From: QKMZ01 sp012965515
GTDB lineage: Bacteria; Cyanobacteriota; Vampirovibrionia; Obscuribacterales; Obscuribacteraceae
Assembly (NCBI GenBank): GCA_937879965.1
Contig: CALFMP010000021.1
Coordinates: 1 to 64,000 of the forward strand
DNA length: 64,000 bases
Reading direction: 5' to 3'
Below the pieces are notes generated by a model. The model made no database searches. It saw nothing but the letters and a program-made list of their open reading frames with translations, and was not told where the DNA came from. The position numbers were made by a program, and so were the translations under genes. How positions within the stretch are numbered: position 1 is the stretch's first letter; the number at the start of each line of letters is the position of its first letter. Positions 9,118-17,527 of this stretch are shown piece after piece.

Positions 9118-10155
9118 CTATGGAGCGCCGGAACCGGAAACATTGCTGTCGATCCAGCTCAAAGCGTTGTTGAATGCTTCGTCGCTGACCTTTACGTCTT
9201 CAAAGCTGTAATGGTCGCCATTCTCCAGCAACACATACTTTTTCTTCGCGGTCTTCAGGTTCTTATACACATCGGTTGAACCAACTTCTTTGGACTCACC
9301 ATCGAGCTTGCCGTGAACGACAAGAACCGGTACGTCTTTTATTTGTTTGGCGAATTTCTTTGTCTTGTACATGTAAAACTGGCATGCCATCAATTCTTTC
9401 GGCTTCAGGTCGAGTCGGACATCTTCATCACTCATGAAAGCTTCTTGCAGATGTTCTTTCGGCGTGGCAATATTCATCAAGTCTTCGCTCATGTGCGAAT
9501 CTTTTCCGGCTTTGAGCGTGAGAACTTTCGAGCCGATATTGACGTAGTTGTCGATTGTTTTGAAGTGCTGACCGCCAGGCGCAGCGGTAATGATTCCAGC
9601 TGTCAATTCCGGATATTTGGCGGCTGCTTCGAGCGCTAGTGCGCCACCCATTGCTTCACCGAGAATGAAGACCGGTGTTTTGTCATGGAGCTTGTGAATG
9701 ACTTCCAGCGCTCCTTTTACGTCCGCAAAGGTATTATCCAAATCCATTTCGGCTTCTTTTGTTTTCATCTCAGTCCAGCCGCCGAAGCCGCGCAGGTCGA
9801 TTGAATAAACAATCACGCCTTTTTGCGCCATACGTGTACCGAAGTCATCAAATACATTTTTGTGCAATCCTAGTTCATGCAAGCAAAGAACAGCAGCGCG
9901 CGGTGTGCCATCCGGCTTCCATACTGTGGCCGGCGGGTTGCCTGCAACAAGCCCTACGGAAGCGCCTGTGATTTCACGTTTCTTTCTTTTTCTTTCCTTT
10001 GCTTCTTTGTTCTTTTTGCTGCTGAAAGGCCAGAATGCGTCCGCACTTGGGACTGACACGGCACTGGTAAAGAGCAAGATTCCGGCGATTGCTAGAGCAG
10101 CAAACTGCTTGTTTTTTACTTTCCTATCTTGCGTGGTCTCAACCTTAATTGACAT
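9118..10155 (-). CDS. Secreted alpha/beta-hydrolase fold protein lacking the nucleophile serine
   Basis: A 345-residue protein; the ATG follows GAGGAGGACGTTAC, a strong ribosome site. It has a signal-like hydrophobic segment at residues about 18-40 followed by a lysine-rich stretch. The fold is that of monoacylglycerol-lipase-type hydrolases: CLHELGLHK oxyanion loop, SIDLRGFGGW, the nucleophile elbow near residue 168, VVHGKLDG (acid) and ENGDHYSF (histidine). At the elbow the expected G-x-S-x-G reads GEAMGG, with codon GCA for alanine, so the catalytic serine is missing. It may be a non-catalytic binding protein, or the residue may be a local change. It shares a strand and short spacing with the TPR-caspase gene behind it. 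Confidence 0.8.
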   Translation of the reverse strand: MSIKVETTQDRKVKNKQFAALAIAGILLFTSAVSVPSADAFWPFSSKKNKEAKERKRKKREITGASVGLVAGNPPATVWKPDGTPRAAVLCLHELGLHKNVFDDFGTRMAQKGVIVYSIDLRGFGGWTEMKTKEAEMDLDNTFADVKGALEVIHKLHDKTPVFILGEAMGGALALEAAAKYPELTAGIITAAPGGQHFKTIDNYVNIGSKVLTLKAGKDSHMSEDLMNIATPKEHLQEAFMSDEDVRLDLKPKELMACQFYMYKTKKFAKQIKDVPVLVVHGKLDGESKEVGSTDVYKNLKTAKKKYVLLENGDHYSFEDVKVSDEAFNNALSWIDSNVSGSGAP

Positions 10156-10188
10156 GTAACGTCCTCCTCGACGGTTAGTCTTGGCCCA

Positions 10189-12873
10189 CTATTTTTTCTT
10201 GACAGATTGGGTGCCTGGTTTTAGGGGGGATTTTGTTTTTACTCCAATCGATTTGTGTGCTGGAGAGAGTGGACGACCCGGTATTGTCCGCGCGCCCGCC
10301 CCACCGCCGGTATTTCCGGCAGGAACGATTATTGGCTGGATATCAGCGGTTCTCGGATTGGTGCCGGGAGCGCTGAGCACAATTTCCGTACCGCCAACGA
10401 TTTTTTTGAACATCATCGGCGTTTGGAGAACTGCACGGTCTCTCAGGACTTCCTCTTCGACTTTCTCTTTCAAGTGAGTGAAGACGCCGCCCATCTTTTC
10501 TTTGTTATTGTTTTTTCTCAAACCTTCAAGCAAATAGTGGGTGAAAACCCCGTTGTGATACCGCTTCGATTCCCAAGATATCTGGTCGTCCATACTCGAA
10601 ACTAAGATCAACTGGCCTGGACCAACGTTGATATTGCTGGGAGAGAAGTCGAATTCGCGCTTCAAAGCTTTTGCACCGGCAATTGCACCTCCGTGACATA
10701 CATCGAGAAGTAATAAGCTTCTGTCCGCATGAAGGACTTCCTTGATCCCGATGGTCAGCCATTGCATGGGGATGCCGCTGAAAACCAGGTTTTCTTTCGT
10801 GCCTTCGTAGGTGACGATAAAGTTCGCGTTTGTTTCTTTTTGCGGCGCGCTGCCATGGCTGGACAAGTAGAGCACAACCAGATCATCGGGACCGGCTACT
10901 CTACCGAGCCATTTTTCCCCCAGGAAGCCAACAATGTTCTCTCTGGTCGCTTGGGAATCTGTGAGAAGCCTTACGTGGTCTGCTGCGAATCCTGCTTCTT
11001 TGACTAGATAGTTTTTGAAGTCAGTGGCATCTTTGGCTGCGTAGCAGAGGTTGATGGATGGATCTTTGAAATTGCTGATGCCTACAACAAGCGCCCATTT
11101 ATCCTTAATTGGGCGAGGCGGCTGGCTCAGCGTGGCATCTTCGGTGACGGTTACGTCAGTCGAATTGTAGCCAGGCAAGCTGGCTTTCAGTTTGTCTGAT
11201 TTTTTCTTGAGTTCGGTAGATTCGGTGAGTTCGCCCTGGCAGCGCAGTGCCTCTGCGAGATTTGCCATGTCACTGGCGATTGCACCATTATCGGTGCCAC
11301 CGAGAGCTTGTTCGTTCTTCAAGACTTCTCGATATCTCTCGGTCGCCTCCGGATATCTCTTGGCTGTCAGAAGTGCGTCGGCCACTTCTTTTTCGATGCT
11401 CGTAATCTCGAGAGTGTTGTCTCCCTTTTGTGCTTTCTTGATAGCAATCGCTCGATTAAGCAAATCGATCGACTCATCTAACTTGCCCTGCGGTCTAAGA
11501 ACATCAGCAAGGATGACCAGGTTTTGCGCAACCAATGAATGGTTGGGGCCCAATACCTTTTCCCTGATTGTCAGCCCTTTTCTGACAAATTGCTCGGCGT
11601 TCTTATAATCGCCGCGATTGCGTTCGACAAAGGCGATATTGTTGAAGCATGAGGCTACATCGAGGTGATTTTCACCAAGATTTTTCTGGCAAAGTTCCAG
11701 CGCGCGCCTGTAGAGCGATTCTGCAAAGTCATACTTGCCCTGTTTCAAATAAAGCAAGGCGATGTTATTCAGGTCAGGTGCAATTCCCGCACTATCTTTT
11801 CCAAGTATTTGCTCGTCGCAGTTAAGCGCTTTCTTCAAGTTCGCTTCTGCCTTTACATAGTCGTCTGCGTCCATGTATGCCAGTCCGAGCTCTGTGGAAA
11901 CAGCACCGTAAGTGGTCGACGAACTGCCGGCGGTGCGTGCCGCGAGATTTAGAGCCTGCTCCAAAAGTGGAATAGCCTCAAGAGTCTTTTCCTGTGCGAT
12001 GAGAATTTCAGAAAGCGCGCGTGCAATCTTCAGGCGCACGTCATCGGAAATTTTGTTCTTCGGATTTTGCGTGTTGAGTAGTGGTGCAAGAAGTTTTTCC
12101 GCTTCTTCGTAGCGTCCCTGGTCTCGCATGAGATTCGCCAGTCGAATGCGATCTTCAGCCGTGACTCCGCTCTCTTTGCCACTTACTGTTTCTCTAATCA
12201 AAATCGAACGCTGAGTAAATTTCTCCGCTTCTTCAATTTTTCCTTGCGCAGCGTAAACATTGGCAAGGGTGCTCAGTCCATCTGCAAGTTGAACGTTTGA
12301 GGCGCTGTCTGTTTTGTCGCAAGCGGTTATAGCAGCCTTCGCCATATTTTCTGCCGCATCAAATCGATTGCGATCTAGATAGATGGTGGACAAATTGATC
12401 AGATAAGGCACCATCTCTTTGCACGGTTGAGCCTTGTTTCCTTTGACGATCGCCAACGCTCTCTCAGCAATTGTCTCCGCCTCTGCGTAACGTCTCTGAT
12501 ATCGATTCGTCATTGAAAGCTGCATCAAAACAGATGCGACTGGCGCGCTGTCTTTGCCGGCACTTTTCTCTTTCATTGCAAGAAGCCGCTTCCACAGCTT
12601 TTCCGCGTCATCGTACGCACCTTGACGCATGTCTAGTTTTGCCAGCGCAACGATAGCTTTTTCCAAATTGGGATCGGCCTCGTTCAGCTTCTCTGCCGCG
12701 AAAAGTGCAGCTTCGTACTGCTTTTTCGCTTCAAAAAAGTGACCTTTATTTTGTTGTTCTTCGCCTTTGTCCATAAAAGACTGCAAGAGCGAGTCCTGCC
12801 CTCGCGCGACACCACTTGAGAGGCATAGACCTGCTGATAAAAGCAAAGCTGCAATTTGATGCTTTTGATTCAT
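10189..12873 (-). CDS. Secreted TPR (kinesin-light-chain-like) protein with caspase domain
   Basis: An 894-residue protein with a signal peptide at residues 1 to about 26. Residues about 30-590 contain tandem TPR units of the kinesin-light-chain type, recognisable by repeats of the kind YAEAE, LNNIALLYLKQGKY and ALxxxExxLGxxH. Residues about 600-840 form a caspase-like (peptidase C14) domain beginning DKWALVVGISNF; the catalytic histidine is H673 in LSSHGS and the cysteine is C726 in LLDVCHGG. It should be exported, so it is not a classic cytosolic metacaspase. The upstream leader has two hairpins (12882-12920). A second, shorter relative lies at 48597. Substrate and trigger are unknown; TPRs may bind the trigger. 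Confidence 0.88.
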   Translation of the reverse strand: MNQKHQIAALLLSAGLCLSSGVARGQDSLLQSFMDKGEEQQNKGHFFEAKKQYEAALFAAEKLNEADPNLEKAIVALAKLDMRQGAYDDAEKLWKRLLAMKEKSAGKDSAPVASVLMQLSMTNRYQRRYAEAETIAERALAIVKGNKAQPCKEMVPYLINLSTIYLDRNRFDAAENMAKAAITACDKTDSASNVQLADGLSTLANVYAAQGKIEEAEKFTQRSILIRETVSGKESGVTAEDRIRLANLMRDQGRYEEAEKLLAPLLNTQNPKNKISDDVRLKIARALSEILIAQEKTLEAIPLLEQALNLAARTAGSSSTTYGAVSTELGLAYMDADDYVKAEANLKKALNCDEQILGKDSAGIAPDLNNIALLYLKQGKYDFAESLYRRALELCQKNLGENHLDVASCFNNIAFVERNRGDYKNAEQFVRKGLTIREKVLGPNHSLVAQNLVILADVLRPQGKLDESIDLLNRAIAIKKAQKGDNTLEITSIEKEVADALLTAKRYPEATERYREVLKNEQALGGTDNGAIASDMANLAEALRCQGELTESTELKKKSDKLKASLPGYNSTDVTVTEDATLSQPPRPIKDKWALVVGISNFKDPSINLCYAAKDATDFKNYLVKEAGFAADHVRLLTDSQATRENIVGFLGEKWLGRVAGPDDLVVLYLSSHGSAPQKETNANFIVTYEGTKENLVFSGIPMQWLTIGIKEVLHADRSLLLLDVCHGGAIAGAKALKREFDFSPSNINVGPGQLILVSSMDDQISWESKRYHNGVFTHYLLEGLRKNNNKEKMGGVFTHLKEKVEEEVLRDRAVLQTPMMFKKIVGGTEIVLSAPGTNPRTADIQPIIVPAGNTGGGAGARTIPGRPLSPAHKSIGVKTKSPLKPGTQSVKKK

Positions 12874-12881
12874 TTCGGTTT

Positions 12882-12920
12882 GGACCTTACGGTCCCGGGG
12901 GCTCGGACCTTTCGTGGTCC
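12882..12920 (-). promoter_or_regulatory. Twin GGACC/GGTCC hairpins in the leader of the TPR-caspase gene
   Basis: GGACC-TTAC-GGTCC (12882-12895) and GGACC-TTTCGT-GGTCC (12905-12920) are two hairpins with the same stem, 9 to 47 bases before the start codon at 12873. They could hide the ribosome site or bind a regulator. The remaining 12921-13123 holds no gene. Confidence 0.4.
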
Positions 12921-13123
12921 ATCAGGGGTGCAGAGAAAACCAATTATGAGGGGCAGTTGTATCTTTTGTGTTTATTCATTCAAAGGTCTAACGTTTTTGG
13001 AACACTTGACCTGGAAAGCCCCACCGGTGCCTCCGGGAACAAGATTTTCGGGGATGCGTCGTTTAGCCTTGTCACAACCCAAGATTTGCCGCCTGCATGA
13101 CCTGCGGGAGGCGGAGATTCATC

Positions 13124-14128
13124 ATGAGAAAAACTGCGCGAAAAACGGGAACCTTACTTGGAATCGCCCTTCTTGCTGGGACGATCGTTTCCACTTCTTG
13201 CGCGCAGCCGGCCAATGCGCAAATAGCTGACATATTGAAAAACGCCCTGGGCGGACAATTAGCGGGTTCGAACTTCAACAACCCCTATGCTTACAACAAC
13301 GGATATGACGCATATGGCAACCCCCTGAATGGCGGACTAAATGGCAACTTTACCGGCAATTTGAGCGGCACCGGCTCGGGTCTCTCAGGGCTTTTGAATC
13401 AATTTTTGCCGGGCCAGACAAACAATTCTCTGCCTCTCAATCAAGACTATCTCTACAACACTCCCACTACCGGAAACGGGCTAGTGGACAGCCTTCTGCC
13501 GCTCGTTCAAAACAGCGGTGTGGGCTCCAGCCTCTTGGGCTCTTATCTTCCTCAATCGCAGCTTTCTTCGGCATATGGCAGCAATTACCCGACCAATCTG
13601 TCCGGCGGATACTTGAACGGTCTGCCCGGATTCCAGAACTTCGGCGGCGTGCAACCGGTCGTGTTCAACGGTGTCACGCTCGACTCTGGAATATATTCCG
13701 GGCCTTATCGCGGCACACCACATCAGGTGGAGTCGGCGATGAACCTAGACTGGCAAATGACCGTTCTTAAGGAACAGATTGGTCTGGGCGCTGCTCAGGG
13801 CTATCTCATCCCGTCTGACGCCAATTCGTTCATCAACGAACTGAATGGCTTGATTTCTCAAAAGCGACGAGTAGTAAGACGAAACGGTCTCGGCTTTGAT
13901 GACTCGGAAGTGCTGGTTCGCCGTTTGAATGATTTGGTTGGACGTGTGAGACAAGCTTGGTACGACCAGAGCGGTTTCAACAATGGTGGACGCGGCGGCG
14001 GTTGGGCCAGACGGGGGCGCTCCGCTAGAGCCAATGCCTACGGGCAAATTATGAACCCCTCCAGAAACGAAGCTCTGGATCGGTTGTACTTGATGACCCA
14101 GCCATCTGGTGGCGGTTTCAGGTATTAG
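13124..14128 (+). CDS. Secreted Gly/Asn-rich hypothetical protein
   Basis: A 334-residue protein; the ATG at 13124 follows GGGAGGCGGAG, so the longer frame from 13097 is not needed. Residues 1 to about 33 form a signal peptide (LLGIALLAGTIVST then Ala-rich cleavage region). Residues about 45-205 are rich in Asn, Gly, Tyr, Leu and Ser with loose repeats, suggesting an extended surface or matrix protein. Residues about 205-285 are helical and charged (LNDLVGRVRQAWYD), then an Arg/Gly stretch and a C-terminus of FRY. No known domain was recognised. It is divergent from the TPR-caspase gene and followed by about 210 bp without a gene. Confidence 0.65.
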   Translation: MRKTARKTGTLLGIALLAGTIVSTSCAQPANAQIADILKNALGGQLAGSNFNNPYAYNNGYDAYGNPLNGGLNGNFTGNLSGTGSGLSGLLNQFLPGQTNNSLPLNQDYLYNTPTTGNGLVDSLLPLVQNSGVGSSLLGSYLPQSQLSSAYGSNYPTNLSGGYLNGLPGFQNFGGVQPVVFNGVTLDSGIYSGPYRGTPHQVESAMNLDWQMTVLKEQIGLGAAQGYLIPSDANSFINELNGLISQKRRVVRRNGLGFDDSEVLVRRLNDLVGRVRQAWYDQSGFNNGGRGGGWARRGRSARANAYGQIMNPSRNEALDRLYLMTQPSGGGFRY

Positions 14129-14339
14129 CAGAGTTTTTCGCCAGCCAATCCGGGATGCCAACCTCCGAGGGTGTCCCGGATTTCGGCGTTCAAGAGCAGT
14201 GCTTGATTTCGCCTCTGAAGTCAGGCGCTGTCGCTCGTTTTTCTCCCCAGCCCCATATCTAAACTTTCGTCAATCCCGCCTAATCCCAGAAGGGAGAGCG
14301 TAAAGCCGATATACGCAGTGAGCCAGCAGGAGAGATGTC

Positions 14340-15758
14340 ATGGCAGCGAAGATAGGTTTTTTTCAGAGAGCCGACAAGAAAAAGCAGTATTCGGACAATG
14401 TTTTGAACAATGTGGAAAGTGCATATCGTCCGAAGAATAGAGGGCGCGTGAAAAACCCAATTTCATCAAACACGATGAGCGGCGAAGAGCCTGACACCTT
14501 AGAGGAAAATGTCGAACAAGAATTGCAATCAACCCAAGAAGGCCGTCGTAGAAATCCAGTTGGTTACGCTTTTGCGGGGCCGCAAGCCAAGCGTCAAAAA
14601 TTGGAGGCTCAAGCTGAAGTCAATGCATCAGCAAAAGTCGTCGCCAAAGGAGAAGAGAAGGAGGAAGTGGCTTCCGCTAAGGTGTTTGCAGCTCCTCTTG
14701 GATTTGAGCAGAGTGCAAAACCAGCTTCTGAGCCAAAAGTAGAAACTAAGAAGCGAAAGACTCAAATCGGGATGCCTAAGAACACTCCCAAGAAATCTAG
14801 AAAACTTTCGCAGCCGGAAATCCGAGTGACAACAGGGATGGTAGAGAAGAAACCTTCACAGCCTGAAATCCGAGTGACAACAGGTTTGCACGTGAATGAA
14901 TCTTTTCAGCCTGAAGTTCAGACGGTTGAGTCAACAGCTGCAGTGCAAGAAAAAATTCCGGCAGTCTCCGAAGTCAGTGAAGTCTTGGAAGCGATGCAGA
15001 CCCTCGAAGCTGATGTACAAGCCAGCAAAGGCAATTACGAACCGATTCAAGAAAGTGAACTGCAAACTGCAAGATCTCTGGGCTTCCTTCGACTTTTTTC
15101 AAACCGACAAGCTATAAACGAGATGCAATACGAATTGGAATTTGATTCCATTTCCGCCGATGAATTCGACCAATCGCAAGAGATGAAGCATCCTGAGCCG
15201 CAGGCTTTGGATGGCAATGCGCATTTAATGAGTTTTGAAGCTGCTCCCATTGCCGAAGAAGTCGATCAAAATATTGCCGATTCAATTGCTGATGGTATTG
15301 CCGACGAAATTGCCGACACTATTTCCGAGATTGCTGCGCAAGCGGAGTTATTCGAAGAACCGCTTTTTGACCAGGCAAGCTCCGCCGAGCAAGGGCTGAG
15401 TTTTGAGCCGCAATACTATAGAAAGGACACAAAGAAAACGCAGTTCTTGACTGTGCCCACGCAAGGCATCAGGCGCAGCAATCGGGGCACGATCGAGGCT
15501 GTATTTCAACCTAATGGAAAAGTGGTTGAAGCTCAGTACAACCGCTGCGGCATACTTATTGAAGTAAGCGTTGCCGGAGCTATGAAGCTGACGCGTTCGG
15601 CTGAAACCGGCAGGTGGTCAATGAGTTACAGTGACGGCAGTCAGCCTGTCAATAGCGTAAGTAATGTCGCCTTCGACCGCCTCGGCAACCTCTGCTATAT
15701 CACCGAAGACGGGCACACCACCGTAATCTGCGCCGACGGGCGCGTAGTCGAAAAGTAA
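14340..15758 (+). CDS. Hypothetical protein with basic-acidic low-complexity region and C-terminal repeat domain
   Basis: A 472-residue protein whose ATG follows AGGAGAG. The N-terminal 60 residues are basic. Residues about 155-185 hold a direct repeat, SQPEIRVTTG, present twice. Residues about 190-360 are acidic and alanine-rich with a DSIADGIADEIADTI helix. The last about 110 residues have a repeated motif of beta hairpins (RGTIEAVFQPNGKVVEAQY, then WSMSYSDGSQPV and DGHTTVICADGRVVE), similar to YD/RHS-like or domain-of-unknown-function repeats. There is no signal peptide or membrane segment. It recalls the 58653 gene product in style. Function unknown. Confidence 0.6.
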   Translation: MAAKIGFFQRADKKKQYSDNVLNNVESAYRPKNRGRVKNPISSNTMSGEEPDTLEENVEQELQSTQEGRRRNPVGYAFAGPQAKRQKLEAQAEVNASAKVVAKGEEKEEVASAKVFAAPLGFEQSAKPASEPKVETKKRKTQIGMPKNTPKKSRKLSQPEIRVTTGMVEKKPSQPEIRVTTGLHVNESFQPEVQTVESTAAVQEKIPAVSEVSEVLEAMQTLEADVQASKGNYEPIQESELQTARSLGFLRLFSNRQAINEMQYELEFDSISADEFDQSQEMKHPEPQALDGNAHLMSFEAAPIAEEVDQNIADSIADGIADEIADTISEIAAQAELFEEPLFDQASSAEQGLSFEPQYYRKDTKKTQFLTVPTQGIRRSNRGTIEAVFQPNGKVVEAQYNRCGILIEVSVAGAMKLTRSAETGRWSMSYSDGSQPVNSVSNVAFDRLGNLCYITEDGHTTVICADGRVVEK

Positions 15759-15863
15759 AACGATTCCTTATTAATTAGCTGGATCTCAGGAGCTGATGGT
15801 ACTATCTGAACCGGCGTGAGTATCGCGCGGTGCCCCAGCCAGGTTTGGGTCTTTTCGGCTCCT

Positions 15864-16277
15864 ATGTCCAAAGTGTTGACTAAAAACTCAGTTATGGCTC
15901 AGCTGGTTGCTCTTGAGCAGTTCCTGAACCGGCTGGCGGAAGACGTCGAACACGCGCAATACCGTCGTAATCAGCTTGTCGCTCAGTCCATAGATGATGC
16001 CGCGGACGAATTGTCGTCCGGCTTCAAAAACTTAGCCAAGGAAAAACTTGCGAAGGCTCATCTCAATATCAAACTCGCCTGGCTGCGCGCGAATTATGCT
16101 CGTCAGCTTTTTGACGCGGAAACGGTCGAATACGAACTCGGCGAGGGAAATTATCTGGAGTTGACCGAAGTTCAAGATGAGTTTCTGCCCTCAGCAGGTG
16201 CGCACTTCCACTTTCTCGAGTCAGAACTGAAATTCATGCGCGCTGAAATCAACTCACGTTTGGGCAAGTCAAAGTAA
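15864..16277 (+). CDS. Small helical protein, first gene of a two-gene operon
   Basis: A 137-residue all-helical protein (VALEQFLNRLAEDVEHAQYRR, then ALxxKEKLAKAHLNIKLAWLRA). Start choice is uncertain: GTG at 15816, ATG at 15864 and ATG at 15894 are in frame and none has a convincing ribosome site. The stop codon overlaps the next start (TAATG at 16275-16279), so the two genes are translationally coupled and probably act together. The protein shares a helical pattern with the next gene product (AHLNIKLAW here, AHLDLDYAK there), which suggests related repeat units. No known family was recognised. Confidence 0.6.
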   Translation: MSKVLTKNSVMAQLVALEQFLNRLAEDVEHAQYRRNQLVAQSIDDAADELSSGFKNLAKEKLAKAHLNIKLAWLRANYARQLFDAETVEYELGEGNYLELTEVQDEFLPSAGAHFHFLESELKFMRAEINSRLGKSK

Positions 16278-17425
16278 TGGATATTTTCGAACAAATCAAA
16301 TCGCTGGCTGGTGATTGGCTCAAACGAAAAGACGCCAATGAAAAATTGACTCGCATGTTGGAAATGATTGCGGAAGCGTCTGCTGCTGTTGAAACGCGCA
16401 AATCGTCCTTTACGGGGTTGGCGGCGCAGCGGTTAAAGCTGGCGGAAGAGGCTAGAAGCAGAGCGCTCCAATTGTTCGAAGAAAATTCGCTGGAGGATTG
16501 CGAGAAGTTTTGCGAGCGAGGTCTTTTGCATTTGCAGATAGCATCCGCTCACATGCTTTCGGAAGACCAGATGAAGCTGGAATTGACGTTTGACGAAGGC
16601 TCTGCAGAGGAGGCCATCGAACGTTTGTCCAACGGAATTGCTCGCTTGAAGATGGCTGTCGAGTACAGCAATTGCGTTGTGAGCGAGCACGTGAAAGAAC
16701 ACCTTCTGGAGGTTGTGCGTCAAAGGGAAGAAGCATTGTCTTTGTACGCGGAGGGCGGCGAGGAGGATGCTCACCGCATTGCCGAGGGAGCGCTGCTCTG
16801 GCTCCATTACCTCGGCAAGCAGTTAGAGTTGGACAACGACAAGCCTATTATTCAAATTGAGCCGATTGTCAAACTCAGTCCCAAAGAGATGAGCATGATT
16901 AAGTCGCTCATTGAAAATATCGTTCACTGCCGATCCGTTCTTCAGGTAACACACACACGCGGTTATACGCGTGTGGAGCGCTACCTGAACGCGGCAATGC
17001 AAAACCTTGAGAAAGCCATATCTGCTTATCTTGATGGCGATGCTGATAAAGTTTTGCGCGTCGTGACGACGGGCCTGATGGAAGCGCGAATGGCTGATGA
17101 GCTATTGAAAAACACTGGTCCGGATGAAGGGGCGTATGAAGTTTTGGCGAGCGAATTAGCTGATGACCTTACGATCAAAGGCAAAGAGTTTTTCCGACGC
17201 CTCGTAATTCTGAGTCGCCTGGTCAAAGAGAATTTTGACGAACCGGAGCGTGCCCTCAACAAACTTGACTCAGTTAATTTCAACTATAAGAAGTGTCTTG
17301 CTGCCATGCGAGACGCCGATGTTCGTGAAGCAGCTCGCTACGCGAAACTCGCCCATCTTGATCTGGACTATGCAAAGCAGCTTGTGATCGAAGGAGTGAT
17401 CGAACCAAGTTATTCAGAACTCTAG
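16277..17425 (+). CDS. Helical-repeat protein, second gene of the operon
   Basis: A 382-residue, almost wholly alpha-helical protein. It is built from four units of about 85 residues, each containing an L-x-x-A-x-x-L-Y/F-x-E/D-G-x-x-E/D-x-x-x-R/K turn (for example ALQLFEENSLEDCEKFCERG, ALSLYAEGGEEDAHRIAEG and AISAYLDGDADKVLRVV). This resembles HEPN-like or TPR-like helical hairpins. There is no signal peptide, membrane segment or catalytic motif. Coupled to the preceding gene by overlapping stop and start codons. Function unknown; a scaffold or sequestration role is only a guess. Confidence 0.62.
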   Translation: MDIFEQIKSLAGDWLKRKDANEKLTRMLEMIAEASAAVETRKSSFTGLAAQRLKLAEEARSRALQLFEENSLEDCEKFCERGLLHLQIASAHMLSEDQMKLELTFDEGSAEEAIERLSNGIARLKMAVEYSNCVVSEHVKEHLLEVVRQREEALSLYAEGGEEDAHRIAEGALLWLHYLGKQLELDNDKPIIQIEPIVKLSPKEMSMIKSLIENIVHCRSVLQVTHTRGYTRVERYLNAAMQNLEKAISAYLDGDADKVLRVVTTGLMEARMADELLKNTGPDEGAYEVLASELADDLTIKGKEFFRRLVILSRLVKENFDEPERALNKLDSVNFNYKKCLAAMRDADVREAARYAKLAHLDLDYAKQLVIEGVIEPSYSEL

Positions 17426-17429
17426 ACTT

Positions 17430-17451
17430 GTAGGGGCGACGCTATGCGTGG
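17430..17451 (+). repeat. Degenerate member of the dispersed hairpin repeat family
   Basis: TAGGGGCGACGC followed by TATGCGTGGCCC matches the family (compare 48346), with one mispaired position in the stem. It lies directly after the stop of the helical-repeat gene. Confidence 0.7.
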
Positions 17452-17478
17452 CCCGATGCCGGTCTATATTCCAACAAA

Positions 17479-17504
17479 CGTGCGCGATTTTTCAACCGCG
17501 CACG
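17479..17504. terminator. Hairpin between convergent genes
   Basis: CGTGCGCG (17479-17486) and CGCGCACG (17497-17504) form a perfect 8-bp stem around a ten-base loop, between a plus-strand and a minus-strand gene end. Confidence 0.55.
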
Positions 17505-17527
17505 CCTGGTTTTCGACAGAAGGAAAG

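Noticed and set aside
15795..15818. Seven-codon leader peptide after AGGAG that overlaps the GTG at 15816
   Set aside because: The spacing from AGGAG to ATG is only three bases, and nothing else supports translation.
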